Assembly (NCBI GenBank): GCA_026392135.1
Contig: JAPLCR010000134.1
Coordinates: 1-5,806, forward strand
DNA: 5,806 nt
Direction: 5' to 3'
DNA from: Armatimonadota bacterium
GTDB taxonomy: Bacteria > Armatimonadota > Chthonomonadetes > Chthonomonadales > Chthonomonadaceae
The notes under the pieces are model-generated. The model had not been told where the DNA came from. It saw only the letters and a program-made list of their open reading frames with translations, and searched no databases. This document shows positions 1 through 5,806 of this stretch, piece after piece. How positions within the stretch are numbered: position 1 is the stretch's first letter; the number at the start of each line of letters is the position of its first letter. Both the position numbers and the translations under genes were made by a program.

Positions 1-1890
1 CCCATTCCCAAAAACGCCCAGCCGCCTGTTATAGACGGCGACCTGAGCGACAAAATATGGAGCCTCGCGACTAAAGCCCAAACCTTCATCGACCCTTCGC
101 AAAGCAAGCCCGTCAATGAACAGACAGAGGTCTCTCTTCTCTACGATACAGAGAATATCTATGTAGGCTACTACTGCCACGACAGCAAACCCGAAGGCAT
201 TGTGGCACGCGAAACAGTGCGCGACGCAAAATTGCAAGCCGATGACTTCGTTGCAGTAGAACTCGACCCCTTCCTGACCTTTAAGTTCGATGGCTACTCT
301 ATCTTTATGGTAAACGCCATTGGAACACGGAGTACAAAACTGAGCGGAGGGCGGGCAGGTAAAATCGAGTGGCAAGGCGACTGGGCAGCATCCGTAAAGC
401 GCGTCGCAGATGGTTGGACAGTGGAGATGAAAATCCCATGGGCGATACTCTCCTATCCACGCACGCGCAAGCCTGTCAACATTGGAATTAACTTTCGCCG
501 CTATCATCAGCGCACACAGATTCTGTCTATGTGGAGCGATATAGGAACGCAGTTTTTTTCAGAGCGCGAAGGCATTTGGAAAGGAGTCACTCCTCCGAGC
601 CAAGGCTGGAAACCCCGCCTATCATTTCTCCCCTACCTCATGCCCAGCCTCTCCTTAAAAGATAAGAGTGAGATTCGTACCGGCGTAGATATTCGCTATC
701 AGCCCACTCCAGAACTTACAGCCGTCGCCACAATCGCCCCCGACTTCGCAACCATAGAGGGTGCAGTGGAAGGCATCAACTTCTCACGCTCCGAGCGCTA
801 TGTGCAAGACCATCGCCCCTTCTTTCTGGAAGGGCAAGACCATTTTGAATTGGGCAGACCCTATCAGTTAGGGCGGCTCTTCTACTCTACCCGTATCGGT
901 TCCATGGATACGGCAGTAAAACTCTATGGCAAAACCGACAACAAAACTTCACTGGGTTTTCTCAGCACCGTCGATTTCGGCAACCAGTCCAACTTCGTGA
1001 TGAATGTTCGCAGAGAGCAGAGCGCGACATCAGGCATAAACTTTATGGCACTACAGCATCTCGAAAAGGGAGCAGACAATACGGTTTTAGCGATGGTACA
1101 GGACTACCGCAAAGGCAAATGGGGTTACGACACGCAGTATGTACAGTCACTGGGACAAGGGGCAGGAGGAGCGGCATGGACAACCGCGCTGAACCTTCAA
1201 GACAAAAACCTTTTTGCCACCCTCCGCTATCGGTATGTCGCAGACAACTTCCTCAACACCCTCGGCTATACCCCCTATACCAACTATCACGGGCTATCCG
1301 GCTTTGTAAGCTGGTCGAATGTTTGGAGGCAAGGCTACTGGCGCGGGTTTGAACTGGGCTGGCTCCCTACCTGGAACTGGGACTTGAAAGGGCTTCCCTT
1401 TCAGCGAAACGCAGGTCTGTTTGCCACCATAGAATCGCGCAACGATAACCAGTACAACTTTTTTCTAAACGGGGGGAAGTTCCGCGACGACACAGACTTC
1501 ACCTACAGCTTCGAGTTTACGCGCAACGCTACAAACCGATTCCGACGTTGGGGGCTAAACTTCACAACAGGGCAGCAAGCCAATCTGCCTTACACCGCGT
1601 ATGGGCCCCAGTTTAGTTTCCGCTTAGGCAAGCGGTTAGACGTTATCTATTCAGCGTACCTACAGAGCTATCAGGGCTTCTCGCAACAGCATATCTTAAC
1701 CATGAACTACGAGATAAACCCCTTCCAGTCGTTTGGAGGGCGCGTAGTCATAGATAACTCCGCAGTGAATGCCTACCTCTCCTACCGCAATTCGGGGCGC
1801 AAAGGAACCGACTTCTACGTAATTATCGGCGACCCAAACGCGCAGAGCTTCGTCCAACGCCTACTGTTCAAGTGGGTGTTCGCAATGTAG
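1..1890 (+). CDS. CBM9-like / DUF5916 outer-membrane beta-barrel protein (5' partial)
   Basis: The frame is open from the first base to TAG at 1888-1890, giving 629 residues. The true start is upstream of the window. The GTG at 202 is an internal Val, because family-like sequence continues before it. Residues 1 to about 180 form a CBM9-like beta-sandwich: an early VIDGDLSDKIW motif, then LLYDTENIYVGYYCHDS, then IPWAILSY and a GINFRR stretch. From about residue 200 it matches the DUF5916 region, including the hallmark ERYVQDHRPFFLEG (RPFFLEG at 272-278). Alternating aromatic and polar residues typical of transmembrane beta strands follow, to the C-terminus FKWVFAM. These proteins are thought to sit in the outer membrane; their substrate is unknown, and binding of sugar polymers is only suggested by the CBM9-like fold. 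A signal peptide should lie in the missing N-terminus. The gene converges on thyX. Family call is firm; function is not. Confidence 0.88.
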   Translation, partial: PIPKNAQPPVIDGDLSDKIWSLATKAQTFIDPSQSKPVNEQTEVSLLYDTENIYVGYYCHDSKPEGIVARETVRDAKLQADDFVAVELDPFLTFKFDGYSIFMVNAIGTRSTKLSGGRAGKIEWQGDWAASVKRVADGWTVEMKIPWAILSYPRTRKPVNIGINFRRYHQRTQILSMWSDIGTQFFSEREGIWKGVTPPSQGWKPRLSFLPYLMPSLSLKDKSEIRTGVDIRYQPTPELTAVATIAPDFATIEGAVEGINFSRSERYVQDHRPFFLEGQDHFELGRPYQLGRLFYSTRIGSMDTAVKLYGKTDNKTSLGFLSTVDFGNQSNFVMNVRREQSATSGINFMALQHLEKGADNTVLAMVQDYRKGKWGYDTQYVQSLGQGAGGAAWTTALNLQDKNLFATLRYRYVADNFLNTLGYTPYTNYHGLSGFVSWSNVWRQGYWRGFELGWLPTWNWDLKGLPFQRNAGLFATIESRNDNQYNFFLNGGKFRDDTDFTYSFEFTRNATNRFRRWGLNFTTGQQANLPYTAYGPQFSFRLGKRLDVIYSAYLQSYQGFSQQHILTMNYEINPFQSFGGRVVIDNSAVNAYLSYRNSGRKGTDFYVIIGDPNAQSFVQRLLFKWVFAM

Positions 1891-1942
1891 AAGGGCAAGC
1901 CAATTTTGTAGTGCCCCCAATCTCTTGCTACATCTGTTAAAC

Positions 1943-1995
1943 AAACACAAGTTCACCCTCCCATTTCGTAAAAATGGGAGGGTGAACTTGTGTTT
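1943..1995. terminator. Perfect 24-bp hairpin between convergent genes, likely bidirectional terminator
   Basis: Bases 1943-1966 are the exact reverse complement of 1972-1995, leaving a 5-nt loop (CGTAA, 1967-1971). Three more outer pairs (GTT 1936-1938 with AAC 2000-2002) are possible across a 4x4 internal loop. The structure starts 52 bp after the stop of the DUF5916 gene and 80 bp after the stop of thyX, where a shared terminator is expected. The stem ends in TTT on either strand, but neither side has a long T-run after it, so it is not a textbook intrinsic terminator. It could instead be a dispersed palindromic repeat. A small AT-rich dyad, TCTTT-AAT-AAAGA (2005-2017), lies beside it. Confidence 0.7.
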
Positions 1996-2075
1996 AGTAA
2001 ACTCTCTTTAATAAAGACCGTTTACATTATCCGTAGATATCTCCTAACGGAGGTTTGATTAAAAAGCACTTTGGC

Positions 2076-3002
2076 TCATACCTTAGGGTAATCGGTCTCT
2101 ACTGCATACGTTCCATCTGAAACGCGCACTATCCGGTAGTCTTCAAACAAGATAGGCTCAATGGCGACAAGACAGAGGTAAGTACGGAATGCCAAAGCGC
2201 GAATCTCCGTCTCTGCGTGGGGATTTGCCCGCATCTCAATGAAGTGCCGCAACGCCCGTGCATTTCCCGTTACTACAATGGGAGCTTCGGTCTCGTTCGG
2301 CAGTACAGAGCGAGCGGTCTGCTGTACTTTTTTGCGAAGGTCGGTACGCACTTCACCGGAGAGTATTGTAGAACCCAACTTCTGCCGTGCTACCAATCCC
2401 TCGGCAATCGTTTCGTAATCGTGAGCCGCGGTATCTATTCGCCTCTCAAACAGTGTGTGCAGTTCGAGGTCGTCCTGATACTCCGGTCTCTCCACAAAGC
2501 GCAAAACGGTTCCGCTTACGTAGCGTTGACTTAACTGGCTGTACGCCATACCCGCCCTGTGCCGCACTAGCTCGTGCGTGACGGAGCGCGAAATACCATA
2601 AAACAACAGGGAGTAGTTGGCGTGTTCCAGCACAGAGCCGTGCCCTGAATCCTTAATGTTCTGAAAATAGCGTTGTGCGTTCTCGTTTTTGGTACGCTTA
2701 GGGGTGAAACTGGCGTAGCACAGCTGCCCTGCCACCTTACAGAGTTGCGTACCTGACGGTAGAGGCGTAGTATCATTGAGATATTGAGGGAACTGCAACT
2801 TACCATCAAAGCCCTCTAAAAATGCGCCAAGACCTGCGATATTAACGGCAGGCTTGGATAATAGGGCGACTCCCGGTGCTTGTAGGTAGTACGTTCCCTG
2901 TGGGGTCGTAAAAACAGGTGATGAGATGGAGGGATAGCCTGTCTCACGGCTCTCCACCCATTCGGTGGGTTCCTTCTTTATATTTTCACTCGGTTCCTGC
3001 AT
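2076..3002 (-). CDS. thyX: Flavin-dependent thymidylate synthase ThyX
   Basis: This enzyme converts dUMP to dTMP with methylene-tetrahydrofolate, using FAD and NADPH. It releases tetrahydrofolate and so spares dihydrofolate reductase. The 308-residue protein carries family landmarks in order: QLCYASF (94-99), SGHGSVLEHANYSLLFYGISRS (119-140), the signature VRHRAGMAYSQLSQRYV (146-162), and the C-terminal block from LPNETE (234-239) through IVVTGNARALRHF (242-254) to EMRANPHAETEIRALA (256-271), which contributes to the dUMP and flavin sites. It is longer than the usual 220-250 residues because about 45-50 extra residues precede the conserved core. The RHR signature has eight residues before its Ser (158), not the usual seven. 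The ATG is preceded by AGGA five bases upstream and overlaps the end of the GAF gene by 17 bp, implying coupled translation from one mRNA. No thyA is visible in the window. Confidence 0.97.
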   Translation of the reverse strand: MQEPSENIKKEPTEWVESRETGYPSISSPVFTTPQGTYYLQAPGVALLSKPAVNIAGLGAFLEGFDGKLQFPQYLNDTTPLPSGTQLCKVAGQLCYASFTPKRTKNENAQRYFQNIKDSGHGSVLEHANYSLLFYGISRSVTHELVRHRAGMAYSQLSQRYVSGTVLRFVERPEYQDDLELHTLFERRIDTAAHDYETIAEGLVARQKLGSTILSGEVRTDLRKKVQQTARSVLPNETEAPIVVTGNARALRHFIEMRANPHAETEIRALAFRTYLCLVAIEPILFEDYRIVRVSDGTYAVETDYPKV

Positions 3003-5103
3003 AGTCTTCCTTTTCTAAATCTACCTCTTTTAGAAGCAGATCTAACTGGTCAGCGACGCGCACGCGCCGTGTAAAGCTCGCCAGTAGATTCACCTCTTCT
3101 TTGCTAAATTCGCGTGGTTCGTGCGTATACACTTCAAGTACGCCGACGGTACGCCGCCCCGACTTAATAGGAATGCCGAGATAGGAGCTCAAGTTCTCCT
3201 TTTTAATCCAGCCGTGTATCTCCGCCCGCGCATCGCGCTCTAACTCCACGATAGTGAGATTCTGCCCACGCTTCGCAACCCATCCCGCTAAGCCTGCTCC
3301 TAGTCCCATTTTAGTGTCGGGCATGGCAGTAGCGCGGCATTGAGAAGAGGCAACAAGCTTGAGTGTCTCCGCCTCGCACTGATATATCGTACAGCGGTCT
3401 CCGCGCATGAGCTCAAGTGAAATATCGGCGAGAATTTGCGGTAGATTACCGTGTGTCAACGCCTTCCCTATCGCGTTTGCCACCCGTTTGAAGTAGGTCT
3501 TCATCTCTTGCGACTGTTCGCGTGTCTGTTCAAAAAGAAGAGCGTTTGCGACGGCAACGGCGGATTGATTCGCTATGGTATAGAGCAGCCCCATCTCAGA
3601 GACGGTGAAGAGGCGGCGGTGTTCGCTCATAGCGTGAATAACCCCAATGACCTCTTCGCCTACGTGCATCGGCACGCAGAGTGTAGAGGCGACACCCGCC
3701 TGATGAATAGGGGCAGACTGGTTGCGTCTATCGGCAGACACATCTGCAATGGCTTGTGGTGTTTGCCACTCGAACACCCAACCTCCAATTCCCTCCCCTA
3801 TAGCGTGCCCCTCCGTACCAAAGGCAAGTACTGGGTCGAGATTACGCGTAATTTGGGGTACTAGACGGTCTGTCTTGGGGTCACGCAAGAGAAGCGCAAA
3901 TTTATCAGCCTTCAGTAACTCCAATGTGCTATCGGCAACGAAATTCAGCACATTCTCAACCTGTAGGCTCTCGTTGACGTGTTGGGACAGTTCGTAGAGG
4001 GCATTCGCCTCCTCTGCTTGATGCTGTGCGTCCTCGTAGAGCCACGCATTCTCTATCGCAATTCCGGCTTGCAGCGCGGCGGCGGAGAGTAGCTTGAGAT
4101 CATCAGAGTGATAGGCGTTGCGCTGAAAGCTCGTCACGATAAGGAGACCATGGCTCTCCTCACGGCTTCGTATAGGGGCATACATAACAGAGAGGGCACG
4201 CGTTCGTTCGGAGATATCTACAAAGTCCTCACAGGCATCGGTGTCTTCAATCAACATGGGCTGTCCGCTTTGGAGTGCCTGAGCATGGATTCCAGAATCG
4301 ACAGAGAGTTGTACCTCACTCTCAGAGCTGGAGAGTCCGCGCTCTGCCGCTATAAAGAGGTGCGTGTGGTCGTCATTGAGCAGGAAGAAGACGGCAGAGT
4401 GGTGTTCGAGGTGGGCGCATATCGCCTCCAAAACCTCCTCCATGACTTTCTGTACACTAAGGCTACTAGAAACGGTCTGAGTCGCCTGATATAGTACGGT
4501 GAGTTCACGCCCCTGCTCATACGCAGTGCGGGCGGTGGTCTCTACTTTTTGAGAGAGAGAGACGAATTCGGTAAGGAGGGCAAGATTGTCTATATCCTCT
4601 TGGTCAAACGCGGGGAACGGAGATAGCCCTGACGTGCTGTCCACTTTGTTGAGTGCGGAGAGTGTGCCTATAGTGCGCCCTGCGCTCATAACCGGAACGA
4701 CGGCAGCGGAACGAGGACCCGACTGTGCTTCGGAACTCGTCCAACGCGGTGCGGGTTTGTAAGCGGCGTTTCCCGCCTCTAGGGGAGCGAAGAGGTCGCC
4801 TGTCTCAAGCGGGGTGCGCCTGTCAAGAAGAAGCGGCTGTCCTGTTTTTATAACAGGTTCGGAGAGAGAGTCCGCGACTTTAATACGTAGCCCAACAATA
4901 TCCAGAGCGTTTTCACCTGCCACGGCAACATAATCGAGCATATCTCGCTCAACCGTAAATAGGCAGAGTCCTGCACGAGAAGCAGAAGTGAGCCGACGTG
5001 CCTCTTCGACGACCATTTGACAAACGTCGCGGGCAGGCGTGAGCAACTGAACGGCTTCCGTTAGGCGGTGAATGGCGGCACGGAGCGGTGCGCCTCGGCT
5101 CAT
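2986..5103 (-). CDS. Tandem four-GAF-domain sensor protein without an output domain
   Basis: The 705-residue protein is almost wholly GAF repeats joined by helical linkers. Approximate limits are GAF1 25-185, GAF2 215-355, GAF3 383-525 and GAF4 553-690. Repeated GAF hallmarks are visible: GEGIGGWVFEWQTPQAIADV and VPMHVGEEVIGVIHAMS in GAF3, GAGLAGWVAKRGQNLTI and IPIKSGRRTVGVLEVY in GAF4. GAF domains bind small ligands (cyclic nucleotides, haem, metals, amino acids) or mediate dimers; the ligand here is unknown. GAF1 has a near-NKFDE motif (N152, K153, F163, D167, Q168) like that of cyclic-nucleotide GAF domains. I see no signal peptide, membrane segment, histidine kinase, GGDEF/EAL, PP2C or DNA-binding domain, so it is probably a cytoplasmic sensor or scaffold acting through partners. 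The start is backed by AGGAGG eight bases upstream and by homology beginning at once. It is first gene of a unit with thyX. Confidence 0.9.
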   Translation of the reverse strand: MSRGAPLRAAIHRLTEAVQLLTPARDVCQMVVEEARRLTSASRAGLCLFTVERDMLDYVAVAGENALDIVGLRIKVADSLSEPVIKTGQPLLLDRRTPLETGDLFAPLEAGNAAYKPAPRWTSSEAQSGPRSAAVVPVMSAGRTIGTLSALNKVDSTSGLSPFPAFDQEDIDNLALLTEFVSLSQKVETTARTAYEQGRELTVLYQATQTVSSSLSVQKVMEEVLEAICAHLEHHSAVFFLLNDDHTHLFIAAERGLSSSESEVQLSVDSGIHAQALQSGQPMLIEDTDACEDFVDISERTRALSVMYAPIRSREESHGLLIVTSFQRNAYHSDDLKLLSAAALQAGIAIENAWLYEDAQHQAEEANALYELSQHVNESLQVENVLNFVADSTLELLKADKFALLLRDPKTDRLVPQITRNLDPVLAFGTEGHAIGEGIGGWVFEWQTPQAIADVSADRRNQSAPIHQAGVASTLCVPMHVGEEVIGVIHAMSEHRRLFTVSEMGLLYTIANQSAVAVANALLFEQTREQSQEMKTYFKRVANAIGKALTHGNLPQILADISLELMRGDRCTIYQCEAETLKLVASSQCRATAMPDTKMGLGAGLAGWVAKRGQNLTIVELERDARAEIHGWIKKENLSSYLGIPIKSGRRTVGVLEVYTHEPREFSKEEVNLLASFTRRVRVADQLDLLLKEVDLEKEDYAGTE
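3006..3012 (-). promoter_or_regulatory. Ribosome binding site of thyX, inside the end of the GAF gene
   Basis: On the minus strand AAGGAAG lies three bases before the thyX ATG (its AGGA core is five bases away). It falls within codons for the last residues of the GAF protein. This supports the ATG at 3002 and translational coupling between the two genes. Confidence 0.7.
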
Positions 5104-5111
5104 AAATAGCT

Positions 5112-5117
5112 CCTCCT
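5112..5117 (-). promoter_or_regulatory. Strong Shine-Dalgarno of the GAF gene
   Basis: AGGAGG on the minus strand lies eight bases before the ATG at 5103. Spacing and match are near ideal and fix the start of the four-GAF protein. Confidence 0.85.
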
Positions 5118-5127
5118 CTTACCGTCC

Positions 5128-5156
5128 ATTTTCGCATAATTTGCAAGTGCTGTCAA
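5128..5156 (-). promoter_or_regulatory. Sigma-70-type promoter for the GAF-thyX unit
   Basis: On the minus strand a perfect -35 box TTGACA (5151-5156) is followed after 17 bp by GAAAAT (5128-5133), which matches TATAAT at four of six positions. Transcription would start near 5121, giving a short leader of about 18 bases that just includes the Shine-Dalgarno. No other promoter is obvious before thyX, so this one probably drives both genes. Confidence 0.65.
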
Positions 5157-5364
5157 GAGGTAAGGAGTGTCGGGACGTGCCTAAAATTGGCGGGTACCCT
5201 TTTAGCTACGCCTCCCTTTGGAATAGTTGTTCCAATTCAGGAAAAGCGTTGAGCCTTTCACCCCTGCTCCCTTCGCTGTCCTCACCTTGCCCTTAGGGCA
5301 TCCTGCTCCCAATTATGGGAGAGAGAGACTTGCCTGTAACGGCGAAGGTATTGAGATATACCTC
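5157..5364. other. Non-coding gap with several short dyads upstream of the GAF-thyX promoter
   Basis: No credible gene is present. The stretch holds several symmetrical elements: CTAAAA (5181-5186) with TTTTAG (5200-5205) flanking the 8-bp palindrome GGGTACCC (5192-5199); TTGGAA-6-TTCCAA (5218-5235); TGCCCTTAGGGCA (5288-5300, six-base arms around one base); CTCCCA-4-TGGGAG (5306-5321); and AGGTAT-6-ATACCT (5346-5363), the last right after the stop codon of the YjbH-like gene. They might be operator sites for the promoter at 5128-5156 or weak transcription-end structures for the gene to the right. None has a clear T-run. Confidence 0.4.
5341..5353 (-). repeat. 13-bp repeat, copy 1 (inverted relative to copy 2)
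   Basis: The minus strand reads CAATACCTTCGCC here, identical to the plus strand at 5606-5618. The two copies flank the surviving tail of the YjbH-like gene and point outward from it. Identity is exact over 13 bases and ends on both sides. Confidence 0.6.
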
Positions 5365-5676
5365 TTAAAACGATAGCCCGATACTGATGCCGGAATGGCG
5401 CATATAGACCGCTATAAGGCTAATATTGTAGTTTTTCTGCTTGTAGGTCAGCAACAGGTGGCTTCTGCGCCCGTCGTTCATGGCTAATAAATCCCACTGA
5501 CTACAGAGGGCGAAATTAACCCCAAATGGGTAGTTTACTGCATGATTTGTCTCTGAATAGTTGACAGAGAGGTAGGGTGCGATGTGCTGGCGCGGAAACC
5601 CTTTACAATACCTTCGCCAAAAAATCGGGGTTTCGTAACAAAAAGTAGGGCTTATGGAGTACCGTAAAAGTGACAA
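5365..5676 (-). pseudogene. C-terminal remnant of a YjbH-like outer-membrane beta-barrel protein
   Basis: The frame ends at TAA (5365-5367) and encodes a tail that looks like the last strands of a YjbH-type barrel: KGFPRQHIAPYLSVNYSE, then NYPFGVNF, then LLAMNDGRRSHLLLTY, finishing with HSGISIGLSF. Phe as last residue is the usual signal for insertion by the BAM machinery. Full-length relatives are several hundred residues, so most of this protein is missing. The only start in the open stretch is a TTG at 5676 with no good ribosome site, and the frame is closed by a TAG at 5716-5718. The first 20-odd residues after that TTG do not look like barrel sequence, which suggests true gene sequence ends near 5605, where IS DNA appears to begin. 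Related proteins are linked to exopolysaccharide export in other bacteria; that role is inference. It may resume beyond the window. Confidence 0.6.
5606..5618 (+). repeat. 13-bp repeat, copy 2, at the probable IS boundary
   Basis: CAATACCTTCGCC here is the exact inverted counterpart of 5341-5353. It sits where barrel-like coding sequence of the minus-strand gene stops making sense and about 85-100 bp before the transposase start, so it could be part of an IS terminal repeat. The other IS end is not in the window. Confidence 0.5.
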
Positions 5677-5685
5677 AACTACAAC

Positions 5686-5690
5686 GGAGG
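5686..5690 (+). promoter_or_regulatory. Possible ribosome site of the transposase gene
   Basis: GGAGG lies 13 bases before the ATG at 5704, longer than ideal. It is part of a small dyad, GAGGA-AC-TCCTC (5687-5698), which could partly hide it in the mRNA. Sequestering the start region is a known way for IS elements to limit transposase; here it is only a possibility. Confidence 0.35.
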
Positions 5691-5703
5691 AACTCCTCAG
5701 CCC

Positions 5704-5806
5704 ATGCCCGATATTCTACCCCTTTTACTGAGTTTGCAAACGGTTCTTACGAAAACTCAATGTCGCCAACTTTACCACATCGTCCTAGCGATGCTGGTTA
5801 TGCCCG
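5704..5806 (+). CDS. Transposase N-terminus (IS4/IS701-like DDE type), 3' partial
   Basis: From ATG at 5704 the frame stays open to the window edge, giving 34 residues: MPDILPLLLSLQTVLTKT, then QCRQLYHIVLAMLVMP. The pattern of a short leader, LPLLL, LTKTQ, RQL and a hydrophobic IVxAML-MxG block resembles the N-termini of IS4/IS701-like DDE transposases common in cyanobacteria and Chloroflexota, which I recall from general familiarity rather than a search. The DDE catalytic residues would lie beyond the window. An in-frame TGA at 5671-5673 closes the frame upstream, and no better start lies between. Its divergent position against the truncated barrel gene fits an IS inserted into that gene. 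The short length keeps the family call tentative. Confidence 0.55.
   Translation, partial: MPDILPLLLSLQTVLTKTQCRQLYHIVLAMLVMP

Larger units (their letters stand above)
5606..5806 (+). mobile_element. Left end of an insertion sequence (IS4/IS701-like), partial
   Basis: The segment lies between the broken YjbH-like gene and the window edge and contains the start of a transposase gene. The left boundary is estimated from where barrel coding ends and from the 13-bp repeat at 5606-5618; it could be off by some tens of bases. The right end and target duplication lie outside the window. Confidence 0.45.

Noticed and set aside
1119..1352. 77-residue plus-strand frame inside the DUF5916 gene
   Set aside because: It overlaps the barrel-coding frame entirely, is arginine-rich low-quality sequence and resembles no known protein.
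1893..1916. GGGCA-14-TGCCC inverted repeat right after the DUF5916 stop codon
   Set aside because: Arms are only five bases with a 14-nt loop and no T-run. The perfect hairpin just downstream is a far better terminator candidate.
2041..2075. Possible regulatory element CTCC-TAAC-GGAG and an AAAG-CA-CTTT dyad beyond the thyX stop
   Set aside because: Both have arms of only four bases, and the sequence lies downstream of both flanking genes, where a regulatory site is not expected.
2217..2581. Plus-strand open frames opposite thyX
   Set aside because: They are antisense shadows of the conserved ThyX core, including its RHR signature region.
3660..3690. Bilin-binding (phytochrome-like) GAF3, suggested by Cys476
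   Set aside because: The Cys is in LCVPM on a core strand and is not followed by His, unlike the Cys-His chromophore site of phytochrome or cyanobacteriochrome GAF domains.
3451..3864. Long plus-strand open frames inside the GAF gene (also 3722-3997 and 4108-4494)
   Set aside because: They lie antisense to a well-supported GAF coding region, show no recognisable domains and lack convincing ribosome sites.
5072..5296. 74-residue plus-strand frame across the GAF promoter region
   Set aside because: It overlaps the GAF start codon, ribosome site and promoter on the other strand and has no protein-like features.

Overview
This window looks like chromosomal DNA of a Gram-negative-type (diderm) bacterium of roughly balanced base composition. 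Two separate genes encode outer-membrane-type beta-barrel proteins: a DUF5916 protein, and the C-terminal tail of a YjbH-like protein ending in Phe. DUF5916 barrel genes are familiar from Bacteroidota, Gemmatimonadota, Acidobacteriota and Armatimonadota. An Armatimonadota-like origin is my best guess, from the mix of protein types only, with low confidence.

Layout. (1) Positions 1-1890, plus strand: the 3' part of a gene for a CBM9-like/DUF5916 outer-membrane protein, whose 5' end lies outside the window. (2) Positions 1891-2075: the gap between two convergent genes, dominated by a perfect 24-bp inverted repeat with a 5-nt loop. (3) Positions 5156 down to 2076, minus strand: a two-gene transcription unit with a good sigma-70-type promoter. 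It encodes a 705-residue protein made almost entirely of four GAF sensor domains, then ThyX, the flavin-dependent thymidylate synthase. The two reading frames overlap by 17 bp. (4) Positions 5157-5364: non-coding DNA with several short dyads, between that promoter and the next gene upstream. (5) Positions 5365 to about 5605, minus strand: the C-terminal end of a YjbH-like barrel protein, cut off from its N-terminal part. (6) Positions from about 5606 to the window edge, plus strand: what appears to be the left end of an insertion sequence. Its transposase starts at 5704 and runs off the window. The simplest reading is that this IS broke the YjbH-like gene.

How the genes may work together. ThyX makes dTMP from dUMP. 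Its translation is probably coupled to the upstream GAF protein, which has no recognisable output domain. Whether GAF-ligand sensing has any link to thymidylate synthesis cannot be told from sequence, but the overlap is the most interesting arrangement here. The two barrel genes are not obviously connected to thyX. I found no CRISPR array, tRNA, rRNA or recognisable riboswitch, and no clear new multi-gene system.
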